Shown: positions 45,101 through 53,995 of the stretch, piece by piece
How positions within the stretch are numbered: the stretch's first letter is position 1
Layout: each line of letters starts with the position of its first letter
NCBI RefSeq assembly: GCF_900103585.1
Contig: NZ_FNHV01000023.1
Coordinates: forward strand, 1-64,000
Direction of reading: 5' to 3'
DNA from: Streptomyces sp. cf386
GTDB taxonomy: Bacteria; Actinomycetota; Actinomycetes; Streptomycetales; Streptomycetaceae
DNA length: 64,000 nucleotides
Made by a program: the position numbers and the translations under genes
The notes under the pieces: generated by a model
Database searches by the model: none
Seen by the model: only the letters and a program-made list of their open reading frames with translations
What the model was told of the DNA's origin: nothing

Positions 45101-46720
45101 ATGAACGTCGAACATGGGCAGAGGAGGAGCCGCCGCGCAGCAGCCGTCGTCGCCGTCTCTGTCCCCGTGGTCCGCCTGGTCCGCCTGGTCCGAGTGGTCC
45201 GCGTGGTCCCCATGGCCGTCATGCTCGGGATCGGGCTGTGGGGGCTCGACCGGGAGGGCATGTGGCGGGACGAGGGGGTGACGTTCCAGGTCGCCCGGCG
45301 GTCGGTGCCGGAGATCTGGCGGCTGCTGTGGGGTGTGGACGCCGTGCACGGCCTGTACTACCTGCTCATGCACGCCGTCTTCGCCGTGCACCCCGGCGAG
45401 GTCGTCCTCCGGCTGCCGTCGGTGCTCGGCGCGACCGCGGCGGCGGGGCTGGTCGCGGCGCTCGGGGCGCGGCTGGCGCGGCCGAGGGTGGGGCTGTGGG
45501 CCGGGCTGCTGTTCGCGGTGACGCCGATGGTCGGGCACTACGCGCAGGAGGGGCGGTCGTACGCGCTGGTGACGGCCGGGGTGGCGGGCGCGACGCTACT
45601 GCTGGTGCGGCGGGTGTGGTGGGCGTACGGGGTCGTTCTCGGGATCGCCTGTCTGCTGCACGAACTGGCCCTGCTCGCGGCGTGTGCGCATGCCGTGACC
45701 CTGGCGGCGGACCGGGCGCCGAGGCGGGTGTGGTTCCGGTGGGCGCGCGCGGTGCTGGGTGTGGGGATCGTCCTGATGCCGTTGGTGGCCGTGTCGCGGG
45801 CGCAGGCGGGGCAGGTGGAGTGGCTGACGGAACCGGGGTGGGGGACCGCGGAACGCCTGCTCCGGGGCTTCGTCGCCGGGCCCACGGGGGTGGTGTTCGG
45901 GGCGTGCGTCCTGCTCATGTTGGTGGGGCTGGGGGCGGGGCGGGTCACGGCGGTCGCGTTGCCGCTGATGGTGCTGCCGCCGGTGCTTCTCGTCGCCCTG
46001 TCGCAGGTGCGGCCCGTCTACGACGACCGGTACGTGCTGTACGCGCTCACCGGGGCGCCGTTGCTGGTGGCGGCGGGGGCGGATCGGGTGGCCGGGCTCG
46101 TGACGCGGGACCGCCCGTACGGCGGCCGCCTGCTGAACCACCCCCTCAACCACCTGATTCCCCTGGCCGGCACCCTCGCCATCAGCCTCGCCTTCCTCCA
46201 CCACCTCCCCCTCCACCGCCAGGACCGCTCCCCGACGCACCGCCCCGACAACCTCGCCTCCGCCTCCGCCTTCGCCGCCCAGCACCTCGGCCCCGGCGAC
46301 CCCGTGCTGTTCCTGCCATCCATCGGGCGGCGCGCGGCGCTCGCGTATCCGCAGGGGTTCCGGGGGGCGTGGGACATCGCGTTGCGGCAGTCCGGGCCGA
46401 GGTCGGGGACGTTGTACGGCCGTGAGGTCGGGGCCGAGGAACTGCGGCGCAGGCTCGACTCGGTGGACCGGGTCTGGGTCGTCGCCGAGCCGTACGCCCT
46501 CAACTCGCCCTGGTACCCGCGCAACCCCACCGAGCGCGCCAAACTCGACATCGTGGGCGAGGAGTTCCGCCCCCTGCCCGCCGGCCGCCCGGCCGGCCCT
46601 CTACGGCTCTACGTCCGCCGCCCACCCGCACACCAGCCCGCGGACCGGCATCGGGCGCGGCCCACGCCCGCTACGCGCCCGGCGCCTCCTCCAGCGCGGC
46701 CGAGTCCAGGGCCGCCGTGA
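45101..46720 (+). CDS. GT39/ArnT-like membrane glycosyltransferase
   Basis: A 539-residue protein with about ten transmembrane helices, starting at VVPMAVMLGIGLWGL. The first outer loop has MWRDEGVTFQVARRS, where Asp-Glu resembles the catalytic acidic pair of GT-C mannosyltransferases. HYAQEGRSYALVT is the usual second landmark, and YDDRYVLYAL is a third. A soluble C-terminal domain and a Pro/Arg-rich tail follow; the last 50 bases overlap the convergent ohrR gene. Start codons GTG 45098 and ATG 45101 are adjacent, and no ribosome-binding site is clear. It probably glycosylates a wall component from a lipid-linked donor. Confidence 0.83.
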   Translation: MNVEHGQRRSRRAAAVVAVSVPVVRLVRLVRVVRVVPMAVMLGIGLWGLDREGMWRDEGVTFQVARRSVPEIWRLLWGVDAVHGLYYLLMHAVFAVHPGEVVLRLPSVLGATAAAGLVAALGARLARPRVGLWAGLLFAVTPMVGHYAQEGRSYALVTAGVAGATLLLVRRVWWAYGVVLGIACLLHELALLAACAHAVTLAADRAPRRVWFRWARAVLGVGIVLMPLVAVSRAQAGQVEWLTEPGWGTAERLLRGFVAGPTGVVFGACVLLMLVGLGAGRVTAVALPLMVLPPVLLVALSQVRPVYDDRYVLYALTGAPLLVAAGADRVAGLVTRDRPYGGRLLNHPLNHLIPLAGTLAISLAFLHHLPLHRQDRSPTHRPDNLASASAFAAQHLGPGDPVLFLPSIGRRAALAYPQGFRGAWDIALRQSGPRSGTLYGREVGAEELRRRLDSVDRVWVVAEPYALNSPWYPRNPTERAKLDIVGEEFRPLPAGRPAGPLRLYVRRPPAHQPADRHRARPTPATRPAPPPARPSPGPP

Positions 46721-47141
46721 GCTGGTCCAGTCGGGCCCGCAGCTCGCGGATCTCGTCCACGTCGAAGCCCGTCGCCTCGGCGATCCGGCGTGGCACCTGG
46801 AGGGCCCGCTCACGCAGTGCGGTGCCCTCCTCGGTCAGCCGCACCTCCACCGAGCGCTCGTCGCGGGCGCTGCGCTCCCGGCGTACCAGGCCCGCCGCCT
46901 CCAGCCGCTTGAGCAGGGGCGACAGCGTGCCGGAGTCGAGTCGCAGGTGTTCGCCCAGCTTCTTCACGGGCAGGTCGCCCTGCTCCCACAGCACCAGCAT
47001 CACCAGGTACTGCGGATAGGTGAGCCCCAGGTCCTTCAGGACCACGCGATAGACGCCGCCGAAGGCGCGCGACGCGGCGTTCAGGGAGAAGCAGATCTGC
47101 TGGTCGAGGCGGAGCCAGTCCGCCGTGGGCGAGGTCGTCAT
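46671..47141 (-). CDS. ohrR: MarR-family organic peroxide sensor OhrR
   Basis: A 156-residue MarR-type regulator. The peroxide-sensing cysteine is Cys17 in QQICFSLNAASRAF, the position conserved in OhrR. YPQYLVMLVLWEQGDLPV and the winged-helix segment GTLSPLLKRLEAAGLVRRER follow. It is divergent from ohr, whose repression it releases on oxidation by organic hydroperoxides. The ATG at 47141 is preferred because GGAG stands just before it; a GTG/ATG nine codons earlier is possible. The 3' end overlaps the membrane glycosyltransferase gene by 50 bases on the opposite strand. Confidence 0.93.
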   Translation of the reverse strand: MTTSPTADWLRLDQQICFSLNAASRAFGGVYRVVLKDLGLTYPQYLVMLVLWEQGDLPVKKLGEHLRLDSGTLSPLLKRLEAAGLVRRERSARDERSVEVRLTEEGTALRERALQVPRRIAEATGFDVDEIRELRARLDQLTAALDSAALEEAPGA

Positions 47142-47172
47142 GTCTCCAGGGTAGCTCGTGCTCGCCATTTAG

Positions 47173-47195
47173 TTGTGTGCAATTGAATTGTGTGC
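47173..47195. promoter_or_regulatory. Probable OhrR operator
   Basis: Two TTGTGTGC units, 15 bases apart (47173-47180 and 47188-47195), with a CAATTG palindrome between them, in an AT-rich spot between ohrR and ohr. OhrR operators are AT-rich repeats in exactly this position. Control of both divergent genes is inferred. Confidence 0.65.
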
Positions 47196-47262
47196 TCTAC
47201 TTGTGGTCGTGCGGCGGCCGCCACCAGAGCCGCCGGAACGTGACTTGAGAGGGATGGTTCCC

Positions 47263-47676
47263 ATGGACGCGCTCTACACCGCTGTCGCCACCGCCACCCA
47301 CGGCCGTGACGGTCGTGCCGTCTCCAACGACGGCAAGATCGACCTCAAGCTGGCCCCGCCGGTGGAGCTGGGCGGCAACGGCGAGGGCACCAACCCGGAG
47401 CAGCTGTTCGCGGCCGGGTACGCGGCCTGCTTCGGCAGCGCCCTCGGCCTCGTCGGCCGTCAGGCCAAGGTCGACGTCTCCGAGGCCGCCGTGACCGCCG
47501 AGGTCGGCATCGGCAAGCAGGGCGAGGGCTTCGGCCTGAAGGTGACGCTGCGCGTGGAACTGCCCGACACCCTGGACGAGGCGACCGGCCGCAAGCTCGT
47601 CGAGACCGCCCACCAGGTCTGCCCCTACTCCAACGCCACCCGCGGCAACATCGAGGTCGACCTCGTCATCGAGTAA
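47263..47676 (+). CDS. ohr: Organic hydroperoxide resistance protein Ohr
   Basis: A 137-residue Ohr/OsmC-family thiol peroxidase. It reduces organic and fatty-acid hydroperoxides using two reactive cysteines: Cys56 in AAGYAACFGSAL and Cys120 in HQVCPYSNATRGN. The start MDALYTAVATATHGRDGR is typical. ATG at 47263 follows GAGAGGG nine bases upstream. It is divergent from ohrR with an operator-like repeat between them, so it is peroxide-inducible by inference. Confidence 0.96.
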   Translation: MDALYTAVATATHGRDGRAVSNDGKIDLKLAPPVELGGNGEGTNPEQLFAAGYAACFGSALGLVGRQAKVDVSEAAVTAEVGIGKQGEGFGLKVTLRVELPDTLDEATGRKLVETAHQVCPYSNATRGNIEVDLVIE

Positions 47677-47690
47677 CAACACCCGGAGTC

Positions 47691-47726
47691 ATCGGGTGAC
47701 CCACCCGGACCCGACCGTCACCCGAT
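47691..47726. terminator. Bidirectional terminator between ohr and the convergent membrane protein gene
   Basis: A perfect 10-bp inverted repeat, ATCGGGTGAC / GTCACCCGAT, with a 16-base loop. It begins 15 bases after the ohr stop and its right arm covers the last codons of the convergent gene. Confidence 0.55.
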
Positions 47727-49310
47727 CCGCGCCAACACCTCCCCCGTCCCCCGGCTCCAAGCCACCACCACCGCCTCCTCCGGCACCCGCTTCCACCGCG
47801 TCAGCAGTAGCCAGCGCGCGTGGTAGCGCCGGGCGACGGCCGTGCGCTCGGCCCGGGTCGACGCGGGGGAGAGGTAGGCGCGGACATCGGCGAGCCGGCG
47901 TTTCCGTTCCCGCTCGTCCAGGGCAGGGTCGGGCCAGATCGGCGCGGCGAGGTTCGGCCCGTACCCGGGGATGGAGCGAGGGGCGAAGTGCCCGTCGGAG
48001 ATGACGACTTCGCCCTTCCCGACCTGCCGTGTCACCCACGCGTACGACGGCCAGAGCGACGGTTGCTCCAGCCCGATCGGATCCAGCGCGCGCGGCACCA
48101 CCGCCCCGCCCTGCACGGTCAGGAACCCGACACAGGCCCCGGCCGCCGCGGCCCCGCCCAGCACCCGGCGCGCCCTGCCCCACGGCCGGGCCGCCGCCAG
48201 CTCCACGGCCAGCGCGAACTGCGGGGGCACGAGGGTGAGCCCGAGGATCCTGCCGTAGGTGTAGTGGCCACTGACCCAGCCGTACGCCACGAGCAGGCAG
48301 TCGAGGGCGAACATCAGCACCAGCGGATCCCGCCACGAGGCCCGCCGCCACCGTGCCCACAACGCCGGCAGCCCCAGCAGTGCCAGCCAGAACTGCCCGA
48401 AGAGCTGCTCGTAGAGCCGCCGGTGCATCCAGTCCACGCTGTGGTCCCCGGCCAGCGCGAACACATCGAAGTACGGCCAGGATCGGGCGACCAGCAACGC
48501 CGCCGCGGCGGCCACCCCCCACCGGGCGAGCACGGAACCGCGCCACCCCCGCTGCCACCCGGCGACGAACGCCACCGCCCCCAGCACCGCCGCCGTCGCG
48601 GTGATCGGATGGACCAGCAGGATCAGCCCGTACAGCGCCCCGATCCCCGCGTACCCGGCAAGACCCGGCAGCCCGCTCGGCCCGACGTACCGGACGAGCC
48701 GCTTCCCCCGCGCCCGCGCCCCCGTCAGCGCCCACGCCCAGAACGTGAGCCCGATCGCGAAGGCCGACGGATAGCCGAGGTTCCCGGTCATCGACATCAG
48801 GCTCAGGTATCCGCTCCACCAGGCCCGCTCGGTCCCCCACAGCAGCGTCATCGCCCCCACCGCGAGCACCGGCGCCCACGGCCGCGCGGTCAGCACCCGC
48901 ACGAAGCGCCCGATGCCGGTCAGCAGCACCAGCAGGTTCAGCGGCCCGGCCAGCCGCACCACCTCCCAGCCGCCCAGTCCGGTCAGCCGGGCGAACGCGC
49001 CCTGTGCGACGGCGTACGGCGAGTAGTACGGGCTGCCCGCGCCCGGCAGGTCCGCCATCGGGTGGCGCGGGTGGAACAGGTCGGCCCGCAGGCGTTCCAC
49101 GACCGCCGCGTGCTGGCCCGCGTCGCAGCACAGCGGCACGGCCCAGTACGCCAGCGATATCACCAGGAAGAACAGAAAGCCGAAGACCTGGTACGGCGTC
49201 GGGCGCCGGACATGGCCGCCGCGCAGCGCGGTGGCGCCGCGCGCCGCCCTCCGGACGAGTGTGCCTACGGCCGCCTTTCCGGCCTGGGGGGTCGAGTGGA
49301 TTTGGGACAT
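47718..49310 (-). CDS. Multi-membrane GT-C-type glycosyltransferase-like protein
   Basis: A 530-residue integral membrane protein with about ten helices, beginning after a basic 38-residue cytoplasmic leader. The outer-loop markers LPGAGSPYYSPYAVAQGAF and SGHYTYGRILGLTLVPPQFA and the ending WSRGTGEVL match the protein at 30345-31859, so the two are paralogues at about 17 kb distance. The fold suggests a lipid-linked-sugar-dependent glycosyltransferase, but no catalytic motif can be assigned firmly. The start ATG lacks a clear ribosome-binding site. It lies immediately downstream of the TagF-like genes, on the same strand. Confidence 0.77.
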   Translation of the reverse strand: MSQIHSTPQAGKAAVGTLVRRAARGATALRGGHVRRPTPYQVFGFLFFLVISLAYWAVPLCCDAGQHAAVVERLRADLFHPRHPMADLPGAGSPYYSPYAVAQGAFARLTGLGGWEVVRLAGPLNLLVLLTGIGRFVRVLTARPWAPVLAVGAMTLLWGTERAWWSGYLSLMSMTGNLGYPSAFAIGLTFWAWALTGARARGKRLVRYVGPSGLPGLAGYAGIGALYGLILLVHPITATAAVLGAVAFVAGWQRGWRGSVLARWGVAAAAALLVARSWPYFDVFALAGDHSVDWMHRRLYEQLFGQFWLALLGLPALWARWRRASWRDPLVLMFALDCLLVAYGWVSGHYTYGRILGLTLVPPQFALAVELAAARPWGRARRVLGGAAAAGACVGFLTVQGGAVVPRALDPIGLEQPSLWPSYAWVTRQVGKGEVVISDGHFAPRSIPGYGPNLAAPIWPDPALDERERKRRLADVRAYLSPASTRAERTAVARRYHARWLLLTRWKRVPEEAVVVAWSRGTGEVLARIG

Positions 49311-49404
49311 TTGTCGTATATTCCCGATCGGGTCAACGACATTGCCTCACGTCACCGCATTGAGTGAGCCCAGGTGAGCCCGGGCGAGCCCGTCCCCGCC
49401 GGGA

Positions 49405-51642
49405 CTAGCGGGCGTCCGTCAGCGACCTCGGGCCCGCCGGAGCAGGGATCCTCTCCACCCCGATCGCCTCCTCCGGCATCTGCTCGCCCAGCAATACCGT
49501 CCGCACCACCCGCTCGGCGGCGTGCCCGTCGTCGAACTCGCAGAACCGCTCCCTGAATCCCGCCCGCGACCGCGCCGACTCCTCGTCCCGCCAGGTCCCG
49601 GACGCGAACAGCCACGCCAACTCCCGGTAGGAGCGCGACACATGGCCCGGCGCTTCGGCCGTGATGTCGAAGTACATGCCCCGGCTCGCCGCGTACGCCT
49701 CCCGGTCGTCGGCGTGGATCACGATCGGCCGGTCCAGGTTGGCGTAGTCGAACATCAGGGCGGAGTAGTCGGTGACCAGGACGTCGGCAGCGAGCATCAC
49801 GTCCTCGACGTGCGGCTCGTCCGTCGCGTCGATCAGCACACCCCGCCGGTGCAGATCGGCCAGGCCCGTCCCGCGTGCCGTGCCCTGCGCCAGCGACGGG
49901 TGCAGCCGTACGACGAGCGTGTGGTCGGCGCCCAGATCCGCGGCGAACCGGGCGAGATCGATCCGGTCGACATGGCCGCCCCGGCGATAGTCGCGGCGGG
50001 TCGGCGCGTACAGCACGACGGTCTGCCCGGCGGGGACGCCGAGCCGCGCACGGACGGCCTCACCGGCCTCCGGACCGGCGCCGACCAGCACGTCGTTGCG
50101 CGGGCTCCCCGTCCGCAACGAGGTGAAGTGGCACGGATACGCCCGCTCCCACACCAGCTCCGAATGCCGGTTGGCCACCAGGCTGTAGTCCCAGCGGTCG
50201 GCCCGCCACAGCATCTTCGGCACGTCGAAGCCGTGCCGGGCGCCGGGCTTGGTCAGCAGGTCGGCGGCCATGTACTTGAGCGGGGTGCCCTGGTGGGTGT
50301 GGAGGTGGACGCTGCCGGGGCGCTTGGCCAGGGTGCCGGGCCAGTTGACGTTGTTCACCCAGTACGTGGCCCGCGCCATGACCTCGTGATAGCGCTGCGA
50401 GCCCGGCGTCACGAAGTCGATCCCGGCGGGCAGCGTGTCCACCGCGTCCTCCTGGACGACCCACACACCGCTGAGGTGCGGGGCGATCTCGCGGGCCTTG
50501 GCGTGGATCGCCGCCGGGTCGCCCAGCACCCCGCGATGCGAGAACGCCGAGTAGACCACCAGGTCCGGATCGAGCGGCAGCCTCGACTGGACGGTGTACC
50601 AGGCCCGCCCGGCCCGCTGCGAGACCGCCCGCGTCACGCGCCGCTTGCCGTTCCCCGCCGTCCCGCGCAGCTCGCGCAGGCCGAGTGCCGTGGCGTACGC
50701 CGCGTAGGGCGCCCTGGCCAGCAGCCACATCTCCTTGCCACGCCGGCCTGCCGGGGGCGTGAAGCCCTTCGGGACGTGACCGGCGTGGAACGAGCGGATC
50801 TCGCGGTAGAAGTCCGCCCGGTCCGCGGGCGTCACCCGGTCCTCGCGGGCGAGCACGAACAGCATGTGGTCCAGGGCCCGTTCGAACAGCAGCGGGCGCG
50901 CCCACTCCAGGTCGGGCCGCTCTTCGAGGAACGTGAACAGGCCCTCGTACTGCGGAAAGATGTCGAAGTGCCGCCGCCCCGGCGTCTTGGTGATCGCACC
51001 CTGCCGGCGCTGCCGGTACTCGACCCCGATCCGCTCCAGGCAGGCGACGCGGTCGGCCAGCACCATCGAGCGGTAGGTGACGGGCGCGTCCTCGTACAGG
51101 CCCGGGGCGTAGCGCAGCTCGTGCTTCAGGAAGAAGTCGCGCCGGTACGCCTTGTTCCAGGCGACCAGGAACAGGTGCAGATACTCGGGGTTCTCGCGGA
51201 CGGAGAAGGTGTCCGTGCCGGCCGCGGCCAGCAGGTCCGCCGCCGTGCTGCGGCCACCGCGGCCCCACCAGTGCGTGCGCACGTGGTCGAAGACCAGGAT
51301 GTCCGGGTCGCCGTTCCCCTCCAGCCGGGCCGCCACCGCGGCCAGCAGGCCCGGGGTGTAGGAGTCGTCGCTGTCGAGGAACAGGACGTAGTCGCCGCTC
51401 GCCTCCTCCAGACCGGCGTTGCGGGCCCCGCCGAGGCCGACGTTCTCCGGCAGGTGCAGCACGCGCACGCGTGCGTCGCGCTCGGCGTAGGCGTCCAGGA
51501 TGGCGGGGCAGCCGTCGGGGGAGCGGTCGTCGACGGCGATCACCTCGAAGTCGGTGTACGACTGCCCGAGCACCGAGTCCAGGCACTCCCGAAGGAAGCC
51601 CTGCACCTTGAAGACGGGGACGATGATGCTGAAGCGGGGCAC
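49405..51642 (-). CDS. Bifunctional GT2 / TagF-like polymerase (QGTPLK variant)
   Basis: A 745-residue protein. The N-terminal GT2 domain (1 to about 290) is intact: VIAVDDRSPDG, NVGLGGARNAGLEEASGDYV, FLDSDDSY. The C-terminal CDP-glycerol glycerophosphotransferase-like domain (about 370-720) has WVNNVNWPG, WDYSLVANRHSELVWERAYP, LYAPTRRDY, VVRLHPS, and VTDYSALMFDYANLDRPIVI. The invariant His of the family's HGTPLK motif is replaced by Gln451 (HQGTPLK). GTG at 51642 follows AGGAG and starts three bases after the previous gene. It probably builds or decorates a wall polymer; the His loss may change its activity. Confidence 0.9.
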   Translation of the reverse strand: MPRFSIIVPVFKVQGFLRECLDSVLGQSYTDFEVIAVDDRSPDGCPAILDAYAERDARVRVLHLPENVGLGGARNAGLEEASGDYVLFLDSDDSYTPGLLAAVAARLEGNGDPDILVFDHVRTHWWGRGGRSTAADLLAAAGTDTFSVRENPEYLHLFLVAWNKAYRRDFFLKHELRYAPGLYEDAPVTYRSMVLADRVACLERIGVEYRQRRQGAITKTPGRRHFDIFPQYEGLFTFLEERPDLEWARPLLFERALDHMLFVLAREDRVTPADRADFYREIRSFHAGHVPKGFTPPAGRRGKEMWLLARAPYAAYATALGLRELRGTAGNGKRRVTRAVSQRAGRAWYTVQSRLPLDPDLVVYSAFSHRGVLGDPAAIHAKAREIAPHLSGVWVVQEDAVDTLPAGIDFVTPGSQRYHEVMARATYWVNNVNWPGTLAKRPGSVHLHTHQGTPLKYMAADLLTKPGARHGFDVPKMLWRADRWDYSLVANRHSELVWERAYPCHFTSLRTGSPRNDVLVGAGPEAGEAVRARLGVPAGQTVVLYAPTRRDYRRGGHVDRIDLARFAADLGADHTLVVRLHPSLAQGTARGTGLADLHRRGVLIDATDEPHVEDVMLAADVLVTDYSALMFDYANLDRPIVIHADDREAYAASRGMYFDITAEAPGHVSRSYRELAWLFASGTWRDEESARSRAGFRERFCEFDDGHAAERVVRTVLLGEQMPEEAIGVERIPAPAGPRSLTDAR

Positions 51643-51645
51643 AGG

Positions 51646-53844
51646 TCAGCTCCTCACGAGGACAGGGGCGGGGGCCGGGACACGCTCGGCGAGGGGGATC
51701 ACCGCCGGGATCGACTCCGCCGGCTCGCCCAGCAGCACCCGGCGTACGACGCGCTCGGCGGACTGCCCGTCGTCGAACTGGCAGAAGCGCTCCCGGAAGG
51801 CGGCGCGCAGCGCCCCGGCCTCCTCGTCCGCCCACGAGCCGTCACGGAAGACGGCCGCCAGCTCGCCCGGCGTGCGCGCCACCCGGCCCGGCGGCGCCTC
51901 CATCAGGTCGAAGTAGACGCCCCGCAGCTCCCGGTAGACGTCCCAGTCGTCGGCGTACACGACGATGGGCCGGTCCAGGTTGGCGTAGTCGAACATGATC
52001 GACGAGTAGTCGGTGATCAGCGCGTCGGCGGCCAGGCACACGTCCTCGGCGGAGCGGTGTCCGGTGACGTCGATGATCCGGCCGGTGCCGCGCGCGGCGC
52101 CCTGGTCGTAGAAGTAGTGCGCGCGCAGCAGGACCACGTACTCGTCGCCGATCTCCTCGCACAGTGCCGCGAGGTCGAGGCTCGTCTCGAAGCCGGTGGA
52201 GTAGTCGCGGTGCGTGGGCGCGTAGAGCAGGGCCTTCTTGCCCTCGGGGATGCCGAGTTCGCGGCGGACGCGGGCGACGTCGGCGGCGGTCGCCGTGTAG
52301 TAGACGTCGTTGCGCGGATAGCCGTACTCCAGGGGCTCGTGCGCGGACGGGTACGCGCTCTCCCACATCTCGGTGGAGTGCCGGTTGGCGGTGAGGTTGT
52401 AGTCCCAGCGGTCGACGCGGGCCAGCAGCTTGGCGAAGCTGCCGGTCGCCGCGGCCACCACGGGATACGTCGACTGGTCGGCGCCCATCTTCTTCAGCGG
52501 GGTGCCGTGCTGGGTCGACAGATGCACACTGCCCTCGCGCTTGACCACGGCGTCCGCGAAGTTGGCGTTGTTGATGAGGTACTTGGCGCGGGCGAGCACA
52601 TCCCAGTAGGCACGGCTGCCGATGACCGCGTACTCCACGTCCTGCGGCACGGTGTGTTCCTGGTCCGCCTCGACCAGGAACACCGAGCGCAGGTGGGGGG
52701 CGAGTTCGCGGGCCTTGGCGTGGATCGCGGCCGGATTGCAGACGTAGCCGCGGCCCCAGTACGCGCAGTACACGGCGAGGTTCTCGTCCAGCGGCTGCCG
52801 CAGCTGAAGCCGGTACCACAGCCGGGTGCGCAGCCCATGCGGCCACGGGACGCTCGAAGTGGCCTTCGCCGCCGCCTGGTTGGCCCACCGCAGCGCCCGG
52901 AACGCCAGGTACGCCCCGTTCGCCAGCAGTCGGTGCTGCACGCCGAGGCTGCCGCCCGGCGTCCGGAAGCCGTCGGGGCAGTGCCGCCGGTAGAGCCTGC
53001 TCGCCCGGCGGAAGAAGGAACGCCGTCCCCACGGCAGCCGTCGCGGATGGGCCGCCGTCTTCAGCACGGCGGCGACGAGCTGCTCGAACAGCGGCCCGCG
53101 CCGCCCCTCGGACAGCCCCAGCTCGGCCGCCCGCGTCAGCACCAGCTCGGCCTGGTCCAGCAGCTCGAAGTGGTGCTCCCCCGGGCGTCCCAGCCGGCTG
53201 CCCTGCCGCCGCAGCAGATGCCGTACGAGGACCTGGTGCAGCACCGCCATGCGCTCGGCGCTGGCCACGACCAGGCCGCCGAAGCCGACATCGGTGAAGT
53301 GGCCCTCGGGGAAGGCGAGCCGCTGTTCGGCCAGGAAGGCCCGGCGGTAGGCCGCACTCCACGCCGGGAGCTGGACCCCCGTCAACTCCGGCGCCTGGCC
53401 GGGCGCGAAGACCACGCCCGGCGCCCGCGACAGGAGGAGCGCGGCCGGATTGGTCGGCTCGCCCATCCACCACGGGATCCGCTCGTGCTCGAAGTGCAGG
53501 ACGTCCACGTCACCGGTCTCGCACAGCCGGGCGTCCAGCGCCCCCAGCGCCCCCGGCACCAGCATGTCGTCGCCGTCCAGGAACAGCAGCCACTCACCGG
53601 TCGCCGCCCGCACACCGGCGTTTCTCGCGCCGGCCAGCCCGGCCGAAGGCGGTGAGTACACGGGCGCCACCCGGCAATCTCGCTCGGCGTACCCGTCGAC
53701 GACGGTCGTCGCCGGAGAGTCGGGGGCGTCGCAGACCGGGATCAGCTCGAAGTCGCCGAAGGGCTGGGTGAGGACCGAGGCCAGCGCCAGGGACAGCCGG
53801 CCCGCGACCCCATGGGACGGAACGATGATGCTGAAGCGGGGCAT
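51646..53844 (-). CDS. Bifunctional GT2 / TagF-like polymerase (canonical HGTPLK)
   Basis: A 732-residue protein. The N-terminal GT2-like domain has SIIVPSHGVAGRLSLALASV, NAGVRAATGEWLLFLDGDD; the usual acidic pair after the second strand is replaced (LIPVCDAPDS), so this domain is only partly canonical. The C-terminal TagF-like domain (about 370-710) is complete: STQHGTPLKKMG with His446, YGYPRNDVYY, LYAPTHRDYSTG, LLRAHYFYD, and ITDYSSIMFDYANLDRPIVV. Of the four family members here it is closest to the one at 33911-36187 in the C-terminal domain. It is followed by the next family member after three bases, so the two are co-transcribed. Confidence 0.9.
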   Translation of the reverse strand: MPRFSIIVPSHGVAGRLSLALASVLTQPFGDFELIPVCDAPDSPATTVVDGYAERDCRVAPVYSPPSAGLAGARNAGVRAATGEWLLFLDGDDMLVPGALGALDARLCETGDVDVLHFEHERIPWWMGEPTNPAALLLSRAPGVVFAPGQAPELTGVQLPAWSAAYRRAFLAEQRLAFPEGHFTDVGFGGLVVASAERMAVLHQVLVRHLLRRQGSRLGRPGEHHFELLDQAELVLTRAAELGLSEGRRGPLFEQLVAAVLKTAAHPRRLPWGRRSFFRRASRLYRRHCPDGFRTPGGSLGVQHRLLANGAYLAFRALRWANQAAAKATSSVPWPHGLRTRLWYRLQLRQPLDENLAVYCAYWGRGYVCNPAAIHAKARELAPHLRSVFLVEADQEHTVPQDVEYAVIGSRAYWDVLARAKYLINNANFADAVVKREGSVHLSTQHGTPLKKMGADQSTYPVVAAATGSFAKLLARVDRWDYNLTANRHSTEMWESAYPSAHEPLEYGYPRNDVYYTATAADVARVRRELGIPEGKKALLYAPTHRDYSTGFETSLDLAALCEEIGDEYVVLLRAHYFYDQGAARGTGRIIDVTGHRSAEDVCLAADALITDYSSIMFDYANLDRPIVVYADDWDVYRELRGVYFDLMEAPPGRVARTPGELAAVFRDGSWADEEAGALRAAFRERFCQFDDGQSAERVVRRVLLGEPAESIPAVIPLAERVPAPAPVLVRS

Positions 53845-53995
53845 TCTGCTCTTTCTGTCGTTTCTTTCTGTCGATCTGTCGATGCGCTACGGGCGGCCGG
53901 GCCGCCCGGCCGGACGCCAGGTGTGAGGCCGGGTCGGCGTGGGCCGTGACGGGCTGGAGGGCATGCGGACTCCGTTTCAGCGAGAACGGATCTCT

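Noticed and set aside
49522..53655. A 1377-codon plus-strand open frame opposite the TagF-like genes
   Set aside because: It is antisense to three clear glycosyltransferase genes, low in complexity (Arg, Gly, Val, Pro), and lacks a start context or any known motif.
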